Source of the DNA: Phoronis australis
Lineage: Eukaryota > Phoronida > Phoronidae
Length of the DNA stretch: 64,000 nt
Reading direction: 5' to 3'
NCBI GenBank assembly: GCA_002633005.1
Contig: NMRA01000059.1
Coordinates: 547,883 to 611,882, forward strand
The position numbers were made by a program, and so were the translations under genes. Below the pieces are notes generated by a model. It did no database searches, had not been told where the DNA came from, and saw only the letters and a list, made by a program, of their open reading frames with translations. This document shows, in pieces, positions 48,992 to 61,857 of the stretch. How positions within the stretch are numbered: the stretch's first letter is position 1; every line of letters begins with the position of its first letter.

Positions 48992-51536
48992 TTTATTTAG
49001 CCATTTGTGGGCTAAACCAAGTCTGTTTTTTGAGGGAGGGCAGGTATGTTGCTGCTTTGAAAAAATCGTGGACGATGTTTTTTTAATGTTTTTTTTATTC
49101 TGGAATAAAACATGATGGGTAAATTGACAAACAAAGAAAAATTTGCAATAAATGTTTGCTCTTAGAATCAAACTATATAGTAAATTGTTTGGTTTACGAA
49201 AACAAATTAACCTCTTGAATTAACAAGATCACATTTCACATGACACTTACTTGTCGTTTTACCTGAATATTTCAAACTTTTTAATGGTGGAAAACATTAG
49301 TCTGATATCAGTAGAAAATAGAAATAACTGACTTGCCATTGCGCGTACGCGTGGTGTTTGGTACTCGCAATTCAATTGCCAAAATATTCTGTGAAAACGC
49401 AGAGACGAAGAGGACTTGTTTTGTATAGATGCCAATATATATGTATTGTGCAATACATGGTTCCACTATTTGTGTGCTATTTGTATTGATGTTGTCAGCA
49501 CTTGCAAAAGAGTAATCCTACTTATTAATTATCGATCAAAGAGTTATGTGTTTTTAATGCGGTGCGTAGGCGTTCCAAATGACACATGTTAAAACCATGG
49601 ACCAATGCTTTCCTGCTTCAACGGAAATATTCACGTGGGGTTAACTGGATTTTTTCTACTCTGAAGTTTGCGATCTTGGATTGGTTGAGGACTGCGTTAT
49701 TATTTTTCTCTTGTTATTAATGTAGATGTTAAAAATGGATGTCCTCAATACGCTTGTAATTGTTTTCTTGTGATAATGCATGAAAAAAATATGAAATACA
49801 TTCCATTACAATCTGACTCTTTATTACTTTTATCATCAATCTATCGTCCCCAAACAGCGTTACCTTGGCAAATCGTGGATTATAGCATATAAGACGCCTT
49901 ACTTCACCGTACTTTGCGCGTCCGCACGTATTGTGTGGAATTTTCGCAGGGGTCACAAATGATCCGGGGGTGTCGAAAAGGTCCAGTGAAATACACCATT
50001 CTTCGGAAGGTGTGGGGTTGGAACAATAGCATCAGCTCGTTGACATTGTTTCACCTTTGCTCATTCCCCCCAGACGTCTACAGTTTTGCCTTCTTCTTCG
50101 TCTCCGCCCAAATCTTCATCACAGTTTGCAAATCCGGTTCGACAACTGGTCGCTTAAAAATAGGCGAGCGTTTCCTAGGCCTATGCGATAATAAATTTAG
50201 AATGTGTGAGCATGGAGTCAACGATCAGAAGTTACTCCGAGGAAATTTGTTTCCTTGCAGATGTGTTCTTTTTTCTGATTACTTAAACATTATTTCATTC
50301 CTCAAAAAAACAATTTCATTGAACGAGTGGTGGTTTCGTTCCCTAACTTAAGTGATTTTTACAAGTGAAATATTTTCAACTTCACTTCATCCTACGGAGG
50401 CAGCTCGTGACTGAGCTAGTTCACTTCAACTCTGTAATGTTACGCATTTGCATTCATCGGTCCTATGACCATATCTTGTAAAGGAAAAATTCAACCAAAA
50501 AGTTGCGTTCCTAGCAAAACAGCGGTAGCGAGTGGTTCAAATAAATATATCAGGTAAATCTTCATGTAGACAAGGTAACTTTCGTTTGGAGTCTTGAAAA
50601 ATGCTAGGCTGGAAAATTGTGATGTTAACTTTAGTTAAAGATCATACAGGCTAAAATTTAGATATTTTCACAAAAAATGTTCAAAAGACATCAACTTTCA
50701 AACTTTTCTATAACCTCGTTACACTACATCCTGTGGTGTTTTCTCTTGACTAGTCAGGATAATCCACGCTGTTTTGCTGTATTGTGTCATCTGTCATGTT
50801 TTGTAATTTTGTTAGCTAGACGAAAATAAACATTTGAAACATGAAAAAAACAACCAGTATCAATATCAAAAAGACGAAGTAAATTGAAAAAAAAAAATCT
50901 CAAAAACGAGGTCACAATTTTTATCTTAAGTTTCCGTTTGTAATTTATGCAACATTGAAATTTTCATTAAATCACAAAAGTCAGCCTGAACAATGAGTTA
51001 TCTCCTGATATAGCTCATTGGTCTGAATAATGCATTCGTAAGAAACAATATACGCTGTTCGGAAACTCAGTTATCATGGATCACTAATTCTGTCAACCAG
51101 AAGGCAATCGGTTTCAGTTTACGTGTGTAATTAAATTTAATGGTAAATAATGACAGTGATTAACCGTGCAAAACATCGTAGCCATGATTGACACTACTCT
51201 CCGTTAACAAGTCCCACTCCATGGTGAAAAGAAATGATCTTTCTAATCGTGATGAACACAAATTTGTTGAGGGTTACATCTCTACAAGGTACACTCAAAA
51301 TGCACCTGTCTTAAGAAAATAATCCGTTAATTTACAGTTTTACCATTTATTTTCTTTAAAGCCTGGCCCGGTTCATATCGACAACCCCGGGTTGCGTGGC
51401 TCACAATCAGCGCGGATGCAAGAGTTAGCTCTTTAGGGTAAATAAATATTAGTTACAACCTCAAATACGAGTTGCTAACAAAACCGCGTGCTGTCTGCAT
51501 GTATTTAATTTCGAACAGATTGCTATTCACTTTCGT
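48992..51536. other. Intergenic, no supported gene
   Basis: An open frame of 145 codons at 49914-50351 starts at a non-ATG codon and shows no domain. Nothing else is convincing. Promoter elements for the gene starting at 51537 were not recognised. Confidence 0.5.
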
Positions 51537-54500
51537 ATGATGTTTTCTATGGCTAATACAGCAATTTTGATTTCGTTGTTCACTGAACTTGTTTTGGGTG
51601 GAACAGAATTTTGCACCTACACTTTCAAAGTCCCTTCAAAACACGTCTCTACGAAATGCGAATTGGGCGACGGAATACAAAGGAAACTGGACGAATTGCA
51701 GGTAGGATTGTCTTGAGTTAAAAACTTCGCTTACTGTAAAAATAGATGCTACGACGTGTGAATCACAGTTCTGCTACTTGAGTGAAATCTATGTATGGAT
51801 TTTCAAGAAAATTTATTTTAATTCCTAAAATCATTGATGGTAAAAAGAGACTTGACAACCCGCAGCGTTACGCATTTGTCGCGGGGTAAAAACAATCTTA
51901 TTAAAAAAATATCACGCTTACTTCAACACTCTTGCAAATTGAAAATATTTCTTGTGTATTTGTACAAACCTTGCTATTCAGCCTTCATTTCTCTTTCAGA
52001 TGTGTCCGTTGCTTCGTATCAGCTTTTGAAATTCATGAAAAATTAGTTATTGAAAGGATAACCTGTTTAATTGCTTGAACAATTCATACATCTGCAAACA
52101 TTGAATGCTCTGCGGTGCAGGAACTATTGCCTGTGTAACAGGTCAAACAACCCTACTGAAGAACAGAATGTCCCCAGACCCATGTTTCTGACAAGGACAT
52201 GTGGACTTGAGAATGCATTCCTTTAGTTTTTGGCCACTAAGTGAGTCCACTCAGTAACGCTGTACAACGTTTATTTAGGCACTCAGGTTTTAAACAAATC
52301 ACACGCGCTTTTGGTTTAACATGCACTGCCTGCAATTAATTGGGAGTAGGTCAAACAGTACTATATCAATAAGCGGTCAACTCAGGTGGACTGCGTTATT
52401 AAAATGACAAGTGTGTTTTCGCGAATTTCCATATCGATACTATTAATTTAGAATCGTTTAGGAAATATTCAACTAAAAGCACAACACATGCTTACATTGG
52501 AGGGGCACCATAGGGGGCTGGGGGCTATAGCTGCCCCCTTATTTAAGTGCTGCGCCGCCCATGTGTTATTGAGAGCATGAAAAATCCTTCTGGTATCTTC
52601 GTTTTATTGGTTGTGAGACTGAACTGTTCCTCAACAATGAGTATTATATTGTGCACTGTGGCATTTTATCCAGGAATCATATCACACAGACGCCGGACTG
52701 TTGACCCGTCATTTCCACAATAAGTTGTACAACATATAGCGTGCTATACAACTTGTATTACAATGTTTGTTTTGGTTCATTGATCAGTTAATAACCAACT
52801 GACTGGTCACCCAAGGACAATAGTGTGTTTGCATAAATACTTAAAAGCTCTGGAAACTCTGTATTGCCCCAGAGGCATACATTTAATACGACTTAATTTC
52901 TTAAATTTCCAAATCAATTTTCTGTAACCTATGTCAATCTTCAAGTGTTTGGGACGAGTTTGAATATTCCGTATCGAATGCTATTATTCCAAGCGTTACT
53001 AACGCAGAGAAGTCATGGGCTTCTAGTATGGGCATTAACGACTACTCACAATCTACCACTGGATCCAAATTGCTGCACAATTGATCGTGGATTTGAATAA
53101 AAAAAATTTTTTCTCAATAGAGGTATGTTACAAATCGTTCACTAGCGAGTAACAGATACGTTCTTTGAAAGTTTATGAGTATCGACACTTCGTGCAAACA
53201 CCTAAACGGTGCAAATTTTAGAGACGGTCAAGGAAATATGCAGCACCGATGCAGCTTATTTCCGCTGTAAGTAGGGATACTCAGATTTTCAGAATCAACA
53301 AAACAAGCTAAACATAAATACCGTAAATTAAGCTGTTCTGTTTCATTTGTTACATCTATTTGAAAAACTATTGTTTCCCTTCTTGTCTTTTCTGACGTCA
53401 CAGGAGACTGCCAATGAGGTAAAGCGCGTGAACAAACAGATGGTGGCGGAAATAACAAAAGTTAAAGAGACCAATCAAAACATTATCAGCCTGCTCTCAG
53501 AACTGCTCGAGAACTACTCTACGAAGCTTACAATTCTGCGGCCATCTATTCAGGAAGTGGTGTCCGAAGTTCCCAATCAAGGTTACGGTGAGAAGTTCAT
53601 CACGACAATTTCTGAAAACAATTCAAGAGCGTCAATGTTTTACCAGTTGCTTTTAGAACGTTAATTCAAAAGGCAAGGAAAGAATTCCAAACAAGGATTG
53701 TGTATAAATGCTCAAAACCCCTCTGGACTCAGTGTCTGACGGACATGCTTGTGTTTTAAGAGCACGTCCGTATGTTGCCGTTCACTTATATACAAGTTGG
53801 ACACTGCATCCCCCAGACTCTCTCTCCTGCAACACTTACGTGTCGGTCCTTGTAAATATCTTGCATTAAAGAATAAACTCGGGAAATTTAGCATTTCACA
53901 TCTGGGGAAAACAATGAGCGCCCAGGAACTATAACCATTGAACCCCAGCTTATGAAAGAGACGTACTAGCTATGTTGACTATTCACAGCCGTACTACTTC
54001 TAAAAGTCAGTCTTTGAAAAACGTCCATCTCTTGTAAATTTTCAGGATCAAATTAGAATCTTCATTTCAAGCAGAAGCCAATTACCACAGCTATTCTTTT
54101 CGGTTCCTAGTTTTTAGAGAACGCTAATACAAATACATCACGGATAGATACAGATAGATATATTAGATATATCTTTAGATTAGCCTGTTCAATATCCTTA
54201 AACGCGATAACTCACCGACAACGCGTTCAATTGAATAGACTACCTAGTACATGCAAATTTGCGCCAACTGACGTCATAAACAGACAACTCCGATTAGTCG
54301 ATGTCTCTGTGGCGGCTGCGGCAGCTGAAGTCATGCAACTCGGCTATTGTCCATTTTTAGACGCCTAAAAATTGGCACCATTAACGAAAACCACTCTTAC
54401 ATGGGGTTATCTTCAGCTTATGTCAGAAACTTTTCCAATATTAACGTACTGAGGTAACTATAAGAGTGGGAAGTTTGCGGCATGCATTTTTGGTCCCATG

Positions 54501-57354
54501 ACAAAATGTATCAACCTCAACGTTTCCAAAGCTTTGAAATTTCGGGTCCTTTACGTGATAATGTCTTTCCGCTGTAAATGTAAAATACACCCCTCCCTAT
54601 TTTCAAGGTACATAAGTACATGATCACCATTTTTGGGGTTTCGTGAAATGCCAGTAGCCTAATGCATCACTTTATTTCCTACAGCGCTAGAGTATAACAT
54701 GCAGTTTCAAGTATCGTGCTGTCATTTTCAGATTGTGATGATGTATTTCGAAAAGGGATGGTGCGACCAGGAGTTCACAACATTCGCCCAAAGGGGTCGT
54801 TAGTTTCCTTCAAAGCTCATTGTGTGTTGGGTTGGACGTTAATTCAGCGCAGATTTAACGGCAACGAATCTTTTAGAAGGTACGAACTAACCCAATCAGT
54901 TCAATCAACTTTTTTTCTATAATTGTCTTGAAATTAAAAGCAAATTTGCGAAAATGGATCGTCAACGTTTCAATTTCATCCCAAAACCATCAGCCAGAAC
55001 AGTAATTTTAGAGAGAACATAACTTTTAAGTTGAGAATATTAATTATTTAGCTAAAATCAAAAACTCAGAGCAACTCTTACGTAGGACTTCATGGTGTAC
55101 GTGTTTCTAGGGACATCACTCAATCTATGACCACTACAGAAGACAGGCGGGCACAACTGGGGTCACGGAACCATTAGTTAATTGGGAAAGTTATGCCTAT
55201 CACTAAGTGCGCACGAGAGTTTAAATCAATCCTCCACATTTGGGCCAACGCTGTTGCTTACATGTACTTCTGACTACGTTGATGCCCGTGACACACTCCT
55301 ATTTTTCGTATGACACTTTCATCGACATCGTATACGACAACCGGGGTGCATGGACAGCTACTTGTTCAAAAATTTTACGACTTCTGTTCTTGAGTATATC
55401 AAAATCCGGCATGCTCTATTTCAATAGTAAGAAGACATTTTAGCTCAAAAACTCGATTCTGCGAATACGACAGAGGATTACAAAGCTGTATACTACTAAT
55501 CAACATTCACCGGCACCGCTTTCAGGAACTGGGACGAATATTTAGCAGGATTCGGAAGCGTATCCAACGACCACTGGCTGGGCAATGAACGAGTCTACTC
55601 TCTGACCAATCAGAACTCTGTTGTCGACTGGACGCTGCACGTGAGCGTGCAAGGATACAGTGGGAAATGGTAAACAAGCGCAGTAAATTCTGTTTTACGG
55701 TGGCGAAGCACATTTTATTCCGCTATAATCTCTATGCATTGACCAAGAGCGTCAATGGTCACAAAAACTATCTTGATATTCAAAATGACTTGGACGGTGA
55801 TTACTATAATATATGGGTATATTGATTGATCGTAATGAGATTTGTGGCTATTGTTTAACAATTAAAGGGAGGCAGGGCTCATGTAAGACAATGTTGAGAC
55901 GTCAAAATTACAGCTGGGCATTTCATTGGCGAGTCTTGTCTTGTTTTAATTGGTTTTCTTTTTGTCAGAAGGAAGAGTATAAGTCGTGAAATAAGGGGAG
56001 CTAACACTCCTATTTTCCACGTTTACTATTGTAGGGTGTGGGTGGACCACGAACAGTATTACAAGCGTTTCTAGTTGTTAAAAAACCACTAACCATTCTT
56101 TTTGACTTTCAATAATTATAATTACATAAGGTCCCGGTATTCAATTGTAACCGCATGTGTACGAATCTCCGAAGCCTAGTCAACAGCGAATTGATTTACC
56201 TCTTGATACGCCTTAGTAACTAGAGATTTCTCGTTTGCACCGTACACCGGCGGCATATATTGTCATAATCGGTGTATTTTGTAGGACGGATGACAATATG
56301 TGTTGAGTACCGTAATATATGTCCTAAATCACAGTGCAGACTTCTTTATGAGCTTTTCGATTTAATGGTTGCTGTCTCTTTGTGCTCATAGGATCAGTAT
56401 GGAATTACAGAAAATTACTTCTTCCAAAAGCTTGGAAATAACTGAACGTCTTTCCCACGTAAACCGGACCAGAAAACAAGACACACTTAATCACCTCTAG
56501 AGTCATGAGACAGTACGAATTTCACAAACTTTCAGTTCATTAAATCGTTCCTTTACTTGACGACGTAAACTCGCCTTTTTAAGGTATTTTGCCGAGTATA
56601 GCGGTTTTAGACTGGAGAATGAAGCCAACCGTTATCGTCTGCACCTTGGCCCTTTGGTGAAAACTAACTACAAAGACGGACTGAAAGCCAGCAGAAATCA
56701 GCAGTTCTCGACTTATGACTTTGATCACGACAAATGGAGACAAGGCAGCTGTGCTAGGCAAGTACTGCAATTGATATTTTATGGAAAATCACCGTTTTCG
56801 CTTTAGTCACTGGAAAATTCTTATGATGTGAAGAAGGGCAGGCGATTTCCACAAAACCTTTGATTTCCATAATTTATAGAAATGTTAAGGTTAATAGTTT
56901 TTAGCTACTCATCTTCATTGTCTTTTTCTTTTTCTACCGTTGTCCTGACCATCGTTATTGCTAGTTTCATTCTCTCCCCTTTCTCTCCTGTTATTTATCC
57001 TTTACCACCGGCACCACTACCACCACCAACGTCACCATGACCACCACCACCACCATCATCTTCTTCCACTAGGTCTTTGGCTCACTATTATTATTGTTTT
57101 AACTATTTATAGTTTTGCTGCACTATTTCTAGTATCCCCATAGCAACAGGATTTTCCATGCAATTACAATTTTAATTTTGTCATTGTAAATCATATTATT
57201 TCTCAATTCCAGGCATTACTCGACCGGTTGGTGGATAAAGCTTTGTGGCGGAGATTTAAACCAACCCTTCACCCGTATGAGATGGGCGGATCGCCGTGTG
57301 AAAAAATCTATATTAAAACTTCGACCAACGCGTACAAAGGTCACAAATGTCTAG
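51537..57354 (+). CDS. Angiopoietin-like secreted protein with fibrinogen-related domain, 6 exons
   Basis: Exons: 51537-51701, 53404-53587, 54732-54879, 55526-55669, 56584-56757, 57213-57354 (957 bases, 318 residues, phases all consistent). Order: signal peptide (MANTAILISLFTELVLGG), FCTYTFKVP (angiopoietins have CAYTFILP at this place), a coiled-coil segment in exon 2, then a fibrinogen-related domain: YDCDDVFRKG, GWTLIQRRFNG, GFGSVSNDHWLGNE, YFAEYSGFRLENEANRYRL, FSTYDFDHDKWRQGSCA (the Ca-binding position), HYSTGWWIKLCGGDLN and a KLRPTR end. The four domain cysteines are present. Intron 5 uses a GC donor (AG|GCAAGT at 56758). Angiopoietin-like proteins are secreted ligands or carbohydrate-binding proteins; the role here is unknown. 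The orthologue cannot be set, as fibrinogen-related genes are numerous in these animals. Confidence 0.88.
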
Positions 57355-58158
57355 CTGGTCGGATCTTTTCAATCTCAGTTAGTTTGAATCGGAAGGGCCG
57401 AATCATTTTCGAGCTCAAGGAATACCATGCCGGTTTGACCAAAAGCTTCATAGAACATCAGGGCTCAATGGTCTTCTACTCAGTATTGTTAGTGTAGCAC
57501 AAGCCAAACATTCTATGCACAAAATTCAGTTGGTTGCATTCACTCACCTAATGAATTTTTCAAAACTTCTTAGTTTTAGTCACGCTTTTGTCATTATATG
57601 CAAATAATAACATGTATAAATTGATAGCTAACAACATATTACTAATGGCGATCAAGCTACTACATAAATGAATGAACTATAAAAATTATGATGAAACTGG
57701 TTCATTGATTTAAAAATACAACATGCAACTGACTCCGATGAAATTCCAGTCAATACAGTGTAAGAATGTGTAAAAACTGCAATCAATCGCCATCATGACC
57801 CCCAGACACTGTATGAATGAAAAGTTAATGTCATGATGACAATGTTGAGACACTTGCCATGCAGCACACCGACTCGCGAAGAACGAAGAAAGCCGATTGT
57901 CGTAGATAAAAGCACGTACAGATTTCACCACAGTTTGGTTCAGCATTGCCAGCCCAAATTGAAACATGCAAAATTAGGGATATTGTTATCAATTTAGGTC
58001 GTCAATGCTGAACCAAATTGTCACATTTCAGAAGTGGGAGGCCCGTTGTCACTTCATTTTGAACCTGCAGAGAGCGCTCTACCAACCACAACTAGCGACA
58101 CCGAAGATGTCGGATATCATTCACAAATCGCAAACGGTGATAAAGGTACATCTATGGT
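57355..58158. other. Downstream region of the angiopoietin-like gene, no supported gene
   Basis: Contains the probable 3' UTR and a short hairpin (TTTGGTTCAGCATTG near 57932 pairing with CAATGCTGAACCAAA near 58004). No further coding is supported. Confidence 0.4.
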
Positions 58159-58752
58159 GGGCCGTTGAAGGGAAAGTGTCGCCGTAAAATTACGCTCGTA
58201 ATTACGAGCGTAAATTAAATTGCAGGAGTGACGCCGTACAATTACGCTAGTAAATTAAATGGGGAAAAGTTTCGCTGTAAAATTATGCTCGTAATTACGA
58301 GCGTAAATTAAGTTGCAAAAGTGCTGCAGTAAAATTACGCTCGTAAATTAAATGGGGGAAATGTCGCCGTAAATTACGCTCGTAAAATACCTTAAGAACG
58401 TTCCAAATTTAAACCAATCAGTGTTAACCTAACATACACGACTGTTGCTAGGCAGCTCGTTCTTGCACAATCGCTGACATTGCAGCAGCGATTTGATCCG
58501 CCATGATTCAGCGCTCGTATCGTAGACATGTAACCCGTCAGTAAATAAGTATTTCCATGAGCACGTGCGACCGTGGATTGTAACACCCAACGTCATTGGC
58601 TAAGAGTTTAAACTAAATTACGAGCGTAATTTTACGCCGTAAAGAATTAAATTACACTCGTAATTTTACGGCGTAATTAACGGCGTAAATAACGGCGTAA
58701 TGTAAATAATTACGCTCGTATTTTTCCGGCGACACTTTCCCCCCAACGGCCC
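58159..58752. mobile_element. 594-bp foldback element with GGGCCGTTG ends
   Basis: Left GGGCCGTTGAAGGGAAAGTG; reverse-complemented right GGGCCGTTGGGGGGAAAGTG; both continue GTCGCCG. Subterminal regions carry many alternating TTACGCTCGTAA and TTACGAGCGTAA palindromes. The middle (about 58390-58610) is unique and non-coding. No clear target duplication can be read. It is a non-autonomous DNA transposon of unknown superfamily. Confidence 0.8.
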
Positions 58753-59324
58753 ATCATGCACATCAATGTAGCAACGTGCCACATTTTTGGTGTGTTGTGG
58801 CGTACTATGCTCACGGAATTTCAGTTTTATATCAAAGATTTATTGAGTGCTTTCAAACCCCTTTTGGGGACAGATACAACAACACGGGTATCTAATTTTA
58901 TTTTATGGTGGCCGGGCATGTTCGCAATTTCTGGGTAACTCATCTATTACCATTGCTGATGATACGTTGCAGATTGGTTTAGGATAAAACGAAACATTAA
59001 AGTAACAAATGGTGCTCCAAAACTGCATGAGGTGCTAGTTAGCACCCAAAGGCAGATCCAGGAATTCGACCTAGATGTACAGTTGTGATCGTTTCCAGTG
59101 AGGTTGATTATTTTCTAACCGGGTAAAATAGTTTTGGCGTCGATTAAAATTAATTGAATATCGTACAAAAATAATATCCGACCAGGCTAATAATTTCCAA
59201 CCGTCTGGAAATTGTCTCAGTGGAATTGTTCGAACTCAGGGGAAACGTTTTGCACCTGTGAAACATTTCCACACTGCGACAATATGTTTTACTCTCGGGT
59301 AGTAAAAGGATAGAAAATCAAATG

Positions 59325-59340
59325 TATATATATATATATA
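59325..59340. repeat. (TA)n microsatellite
   Basis: Eight TA steps in a row, in AT-rich spacer. Confidence 0.8.
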
Positions 59341-60243
59341 TTAACAAAAGTTTTATGAATTTCATGTTTTGCATGGGTCACATGTACTGTAACACGTCTG
59401 ACAATTCAAATAAATTATTAGTAAATATGTTTGCATTAGTAAAATGCATAAATCCATGTTGAACTCTTGTTTGCAAATTAGTACTTAATTTGCATAATCA
59501 TAATTTAATGAGATTATGAATCTTTAAATCAGAAACTCAGTCTTACCGTCCACATAAAGACATCAGAAAGATAATTAGATCTCAGCTGAGCAAATGTGGA
59601 AAATCTGAAAATAAACACATCTCCTCTAGTTACTGAGATAATTTCTCTAAATTATTTCTAAACAGTAATGCGCTCATTATTATTTGACATTTTTCAGCAC
59701 TTGTGAAGTGGGAGGGTACGATCACATGATGCACTGACGTCACATTTATCACACTGTCAAGAAATCTGATCGAGCGGATCGAAATGCCACCTTCAACGCG
59801 GGGAAAAATTGATCATTTTTTTGTATATGATACATCAAAACGAATCAGGTTCTTCGACCCGGGAACAATTCAATCCCAAATAATAAGAAAAATGGTAGAA
59901 AACAAGGATTGCGCGCGCAGATTTAAGGTTAAAGTTCAAATGATAATGTTTCTTAAGTCAACCGAACAGTTGAAATGCAAACTTTTTCTACGGAACAATA
60001 CAATTGGGTCATGTTGCATTGTAGCAGGCATGCCTTTGAATAAACAGTACCACCGCAAAATCTTTGTCACGAGGTTCAAGTCCCAGAGATCCCCACATTC
60101 CAGCAAAGTTTTGCTTTCAACTTCTAAAACCTTTTTCATTACAAACGAGTCAATGCTATGCCACAGGACGTCATTATCAATGATATACATAGTTACGGCT
60201 TTCAATATTATCAAACCGAGTTCCTAAACGGACATTTGGTGAA

Positions 60244-60343
60244 GTGATATGCAGGACGCCTTGTTTCATTGTACTGCTGAAGCGTGACGTATTGTGATAT
60301 GCATGACGCCTTGTATCATTGTACTGCTGAAGCGTGACGTATT
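60244..60343. repeat. Two tandem 50-bp units
   Basis: Each unit begins GTGATATGCA and ends AGCGTGACGTATT, with two substitutions between the copies. Each contains a TGACGT motif. Confidence 0.85.
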
Positions 60344-61222
60344 GTCTAAGTTAAAAGTGTTCACATTCTTCTTCAGTTATCTCCCTCAGTTTCAAGAGGA
60401 CGATGCCATAAAACTGTCAAAAGTGGATCTCTCAATTGAACTACAAGCTGAGACGTAAAACGAATTCATAGTTTTGTTTATTCATTGATGTATGCAGCGA
60501 AAAGTTTTATTGTGCTTTGAAGCCGCAGTGTATAATTTTTATTTTTTAGTATTTATCAGTTGAGTAAATCTCATGTCGTTTCTTTCAATAACTTCTTCAT
60601 TGTAATGCTGAGTGGAGTTTCCGGTTTTACCACGTGTTTTCGTCCTAACAAAAGCTGCTTGGATTACTTTTCTTGTATTTTGACATACCTGGTTGGTCAA
60701 TTCAGTGTTAGTCTTTAACCAAAACGTTTTATTACAGAGCTGAAATTGGTTCGAGTTTCATGTGCGTGCCGTGTGTGCGCCCATGCGTCTCTAGCGAAAT
60801 TATGATTTTTCAAAATACTTTGCTCATCTGTTTCGCAATGCACTGGTTCACTTAAAGGCGCCTTTATATCTGCGTGTCATTTAACTTCGTTGTTTTCTGC
60901 GTCATCTGTCCATACATTTCATTAATTCAATTAACATTTACAAGAAACTCTGCCATGTGCCAGGATATTGGAAATGTTTTCCTGGCATCAACATTGAGGT
61001 TTATCTTAACCGCTTCCATACCGGGAGACTTTAAACTGTCCCTGTCTTCATACGGCTGAATTGCCACAATTTCTATTACTTTGGGCATAGTTTAATTAAC
61101 CAAATAAACCTTTTAACTGTTTTGACTTCCAAGATTCTTTTTCGTGGCGCGGTTGACACTACATGCGTGTTTAGATAAACCGAAGGTGAGTTCAATTTCA
61201 TTTCCACTGCCTCCTTCACAAA

Positions 61223-61377
61223 GGTAAAGTAGTGAAAGTAAAACGACGAGCGTCGGTGCTAAAATATATTAAAACATGAGCTTTTTATCAAGTGCATGGC
61301 ACAGACTGCTCGAAACGTGGGAAATATTTTAATATATTTTAGTACCGGCGCTCGTCGTTTTACTTTACTATTTTACC
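61223..61377. mobile_element. 155-bp MITE with about 45-bp terminal inverted repeats
   Basis: The left arm contains AAAGTAAAACGACGAGCG; the right arm, reverse-complemented, contains AAAGTAAAACGACGAGCGC. Both continue GTACTAAAATATATT-like sequence. The spacer of about 60 bases is unique. A copy at 61494-61648 is the same element repeated by the contig overlap at the N at 61440. Confidence 0.75.
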
Positions 61378-61440
61378 CCTCTTAACCGTCGATAACATCA
61401 TGGAATTTCAACATCTCCTTCAGGGGCGGATCCAGGATTN

Positions 61441-61710
61441 TTTAGATAAACCGAAGGTGAGTTCAATTTCATTTCCACTGCCTCCTTCACAAAGGTAAAG
61501 TAGTGAAAGTAAAACGACGAGCGTCGGTGCTAAAATATATCAAAACATGAGCTTTTTATCAAGTGCATGGCACAGACTGCTCGAAACGTGGGAAATATTT
61601 TAATATATTTTAGTACCGGCGCTCGTCGTTTTACTTTACTATTTTACCCCTCTTAACCGTCGATAACATCATGGAATTTCAACATCTCCTTCAGGGGCGG
61701 ATCCAGGATT
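61441..61710. other. Unmerged duplicate of 61170-61439 after a single-N join
   Basis: 270 bases, offset 271, with one visible substitution (ATATATT versus ATATATC). The left copy stops exactly at the N at 61440 in the middle of a MITE end; the right copy continues into the full MITE. This is an assembly overlap, not a tandem duplication. Confidence 0.9.
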
Positions 61711-61852
61711 TTGAGTTAGGGGGGGGGGGCAGGGCAGAGTATTAGCCAGGATTTTGCTCGTCAGACATCCGCACCCCCGTACTGCCAAATGGAATGTGGG
61801 GGAATTTTAGGGGGGACCATGGCCCCTTGGCCCCCTTCTAAATCTGCCACTG
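61692..61852. mobile_element. 161-bp MITE with CAGGGGCGGAT ends and TCCTT target duplication
   Basis: It begins CAGGGGCGGATCCAGG and ends TAAATCTGCCACTG. Flanks are TCCTT at 61687-61691 and 61853-61857, an exact 5-bp duplication as for the copy at 10993-11150, here in opposite orientation. The interior shares the GGCAGGGCAGAGTATTAG block. Confidence 0.8.
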
Positions 61853-61857
61853 TCCTT

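Noticed and set aside
49914-50351. 145-codon plus-strand frame upstream of the angiopoietin-like gene
   Set aside because: Non-ATG start, no recognisable motif and no phase-compatible link to exon 51537.
59784-60227. 147-codon plus-strand frame starting at an ATG
   Set aside because: It has an ATG and moderate length, but no domain, splice partner or conserved motif could be seen. Left unannotated, with some doubt.
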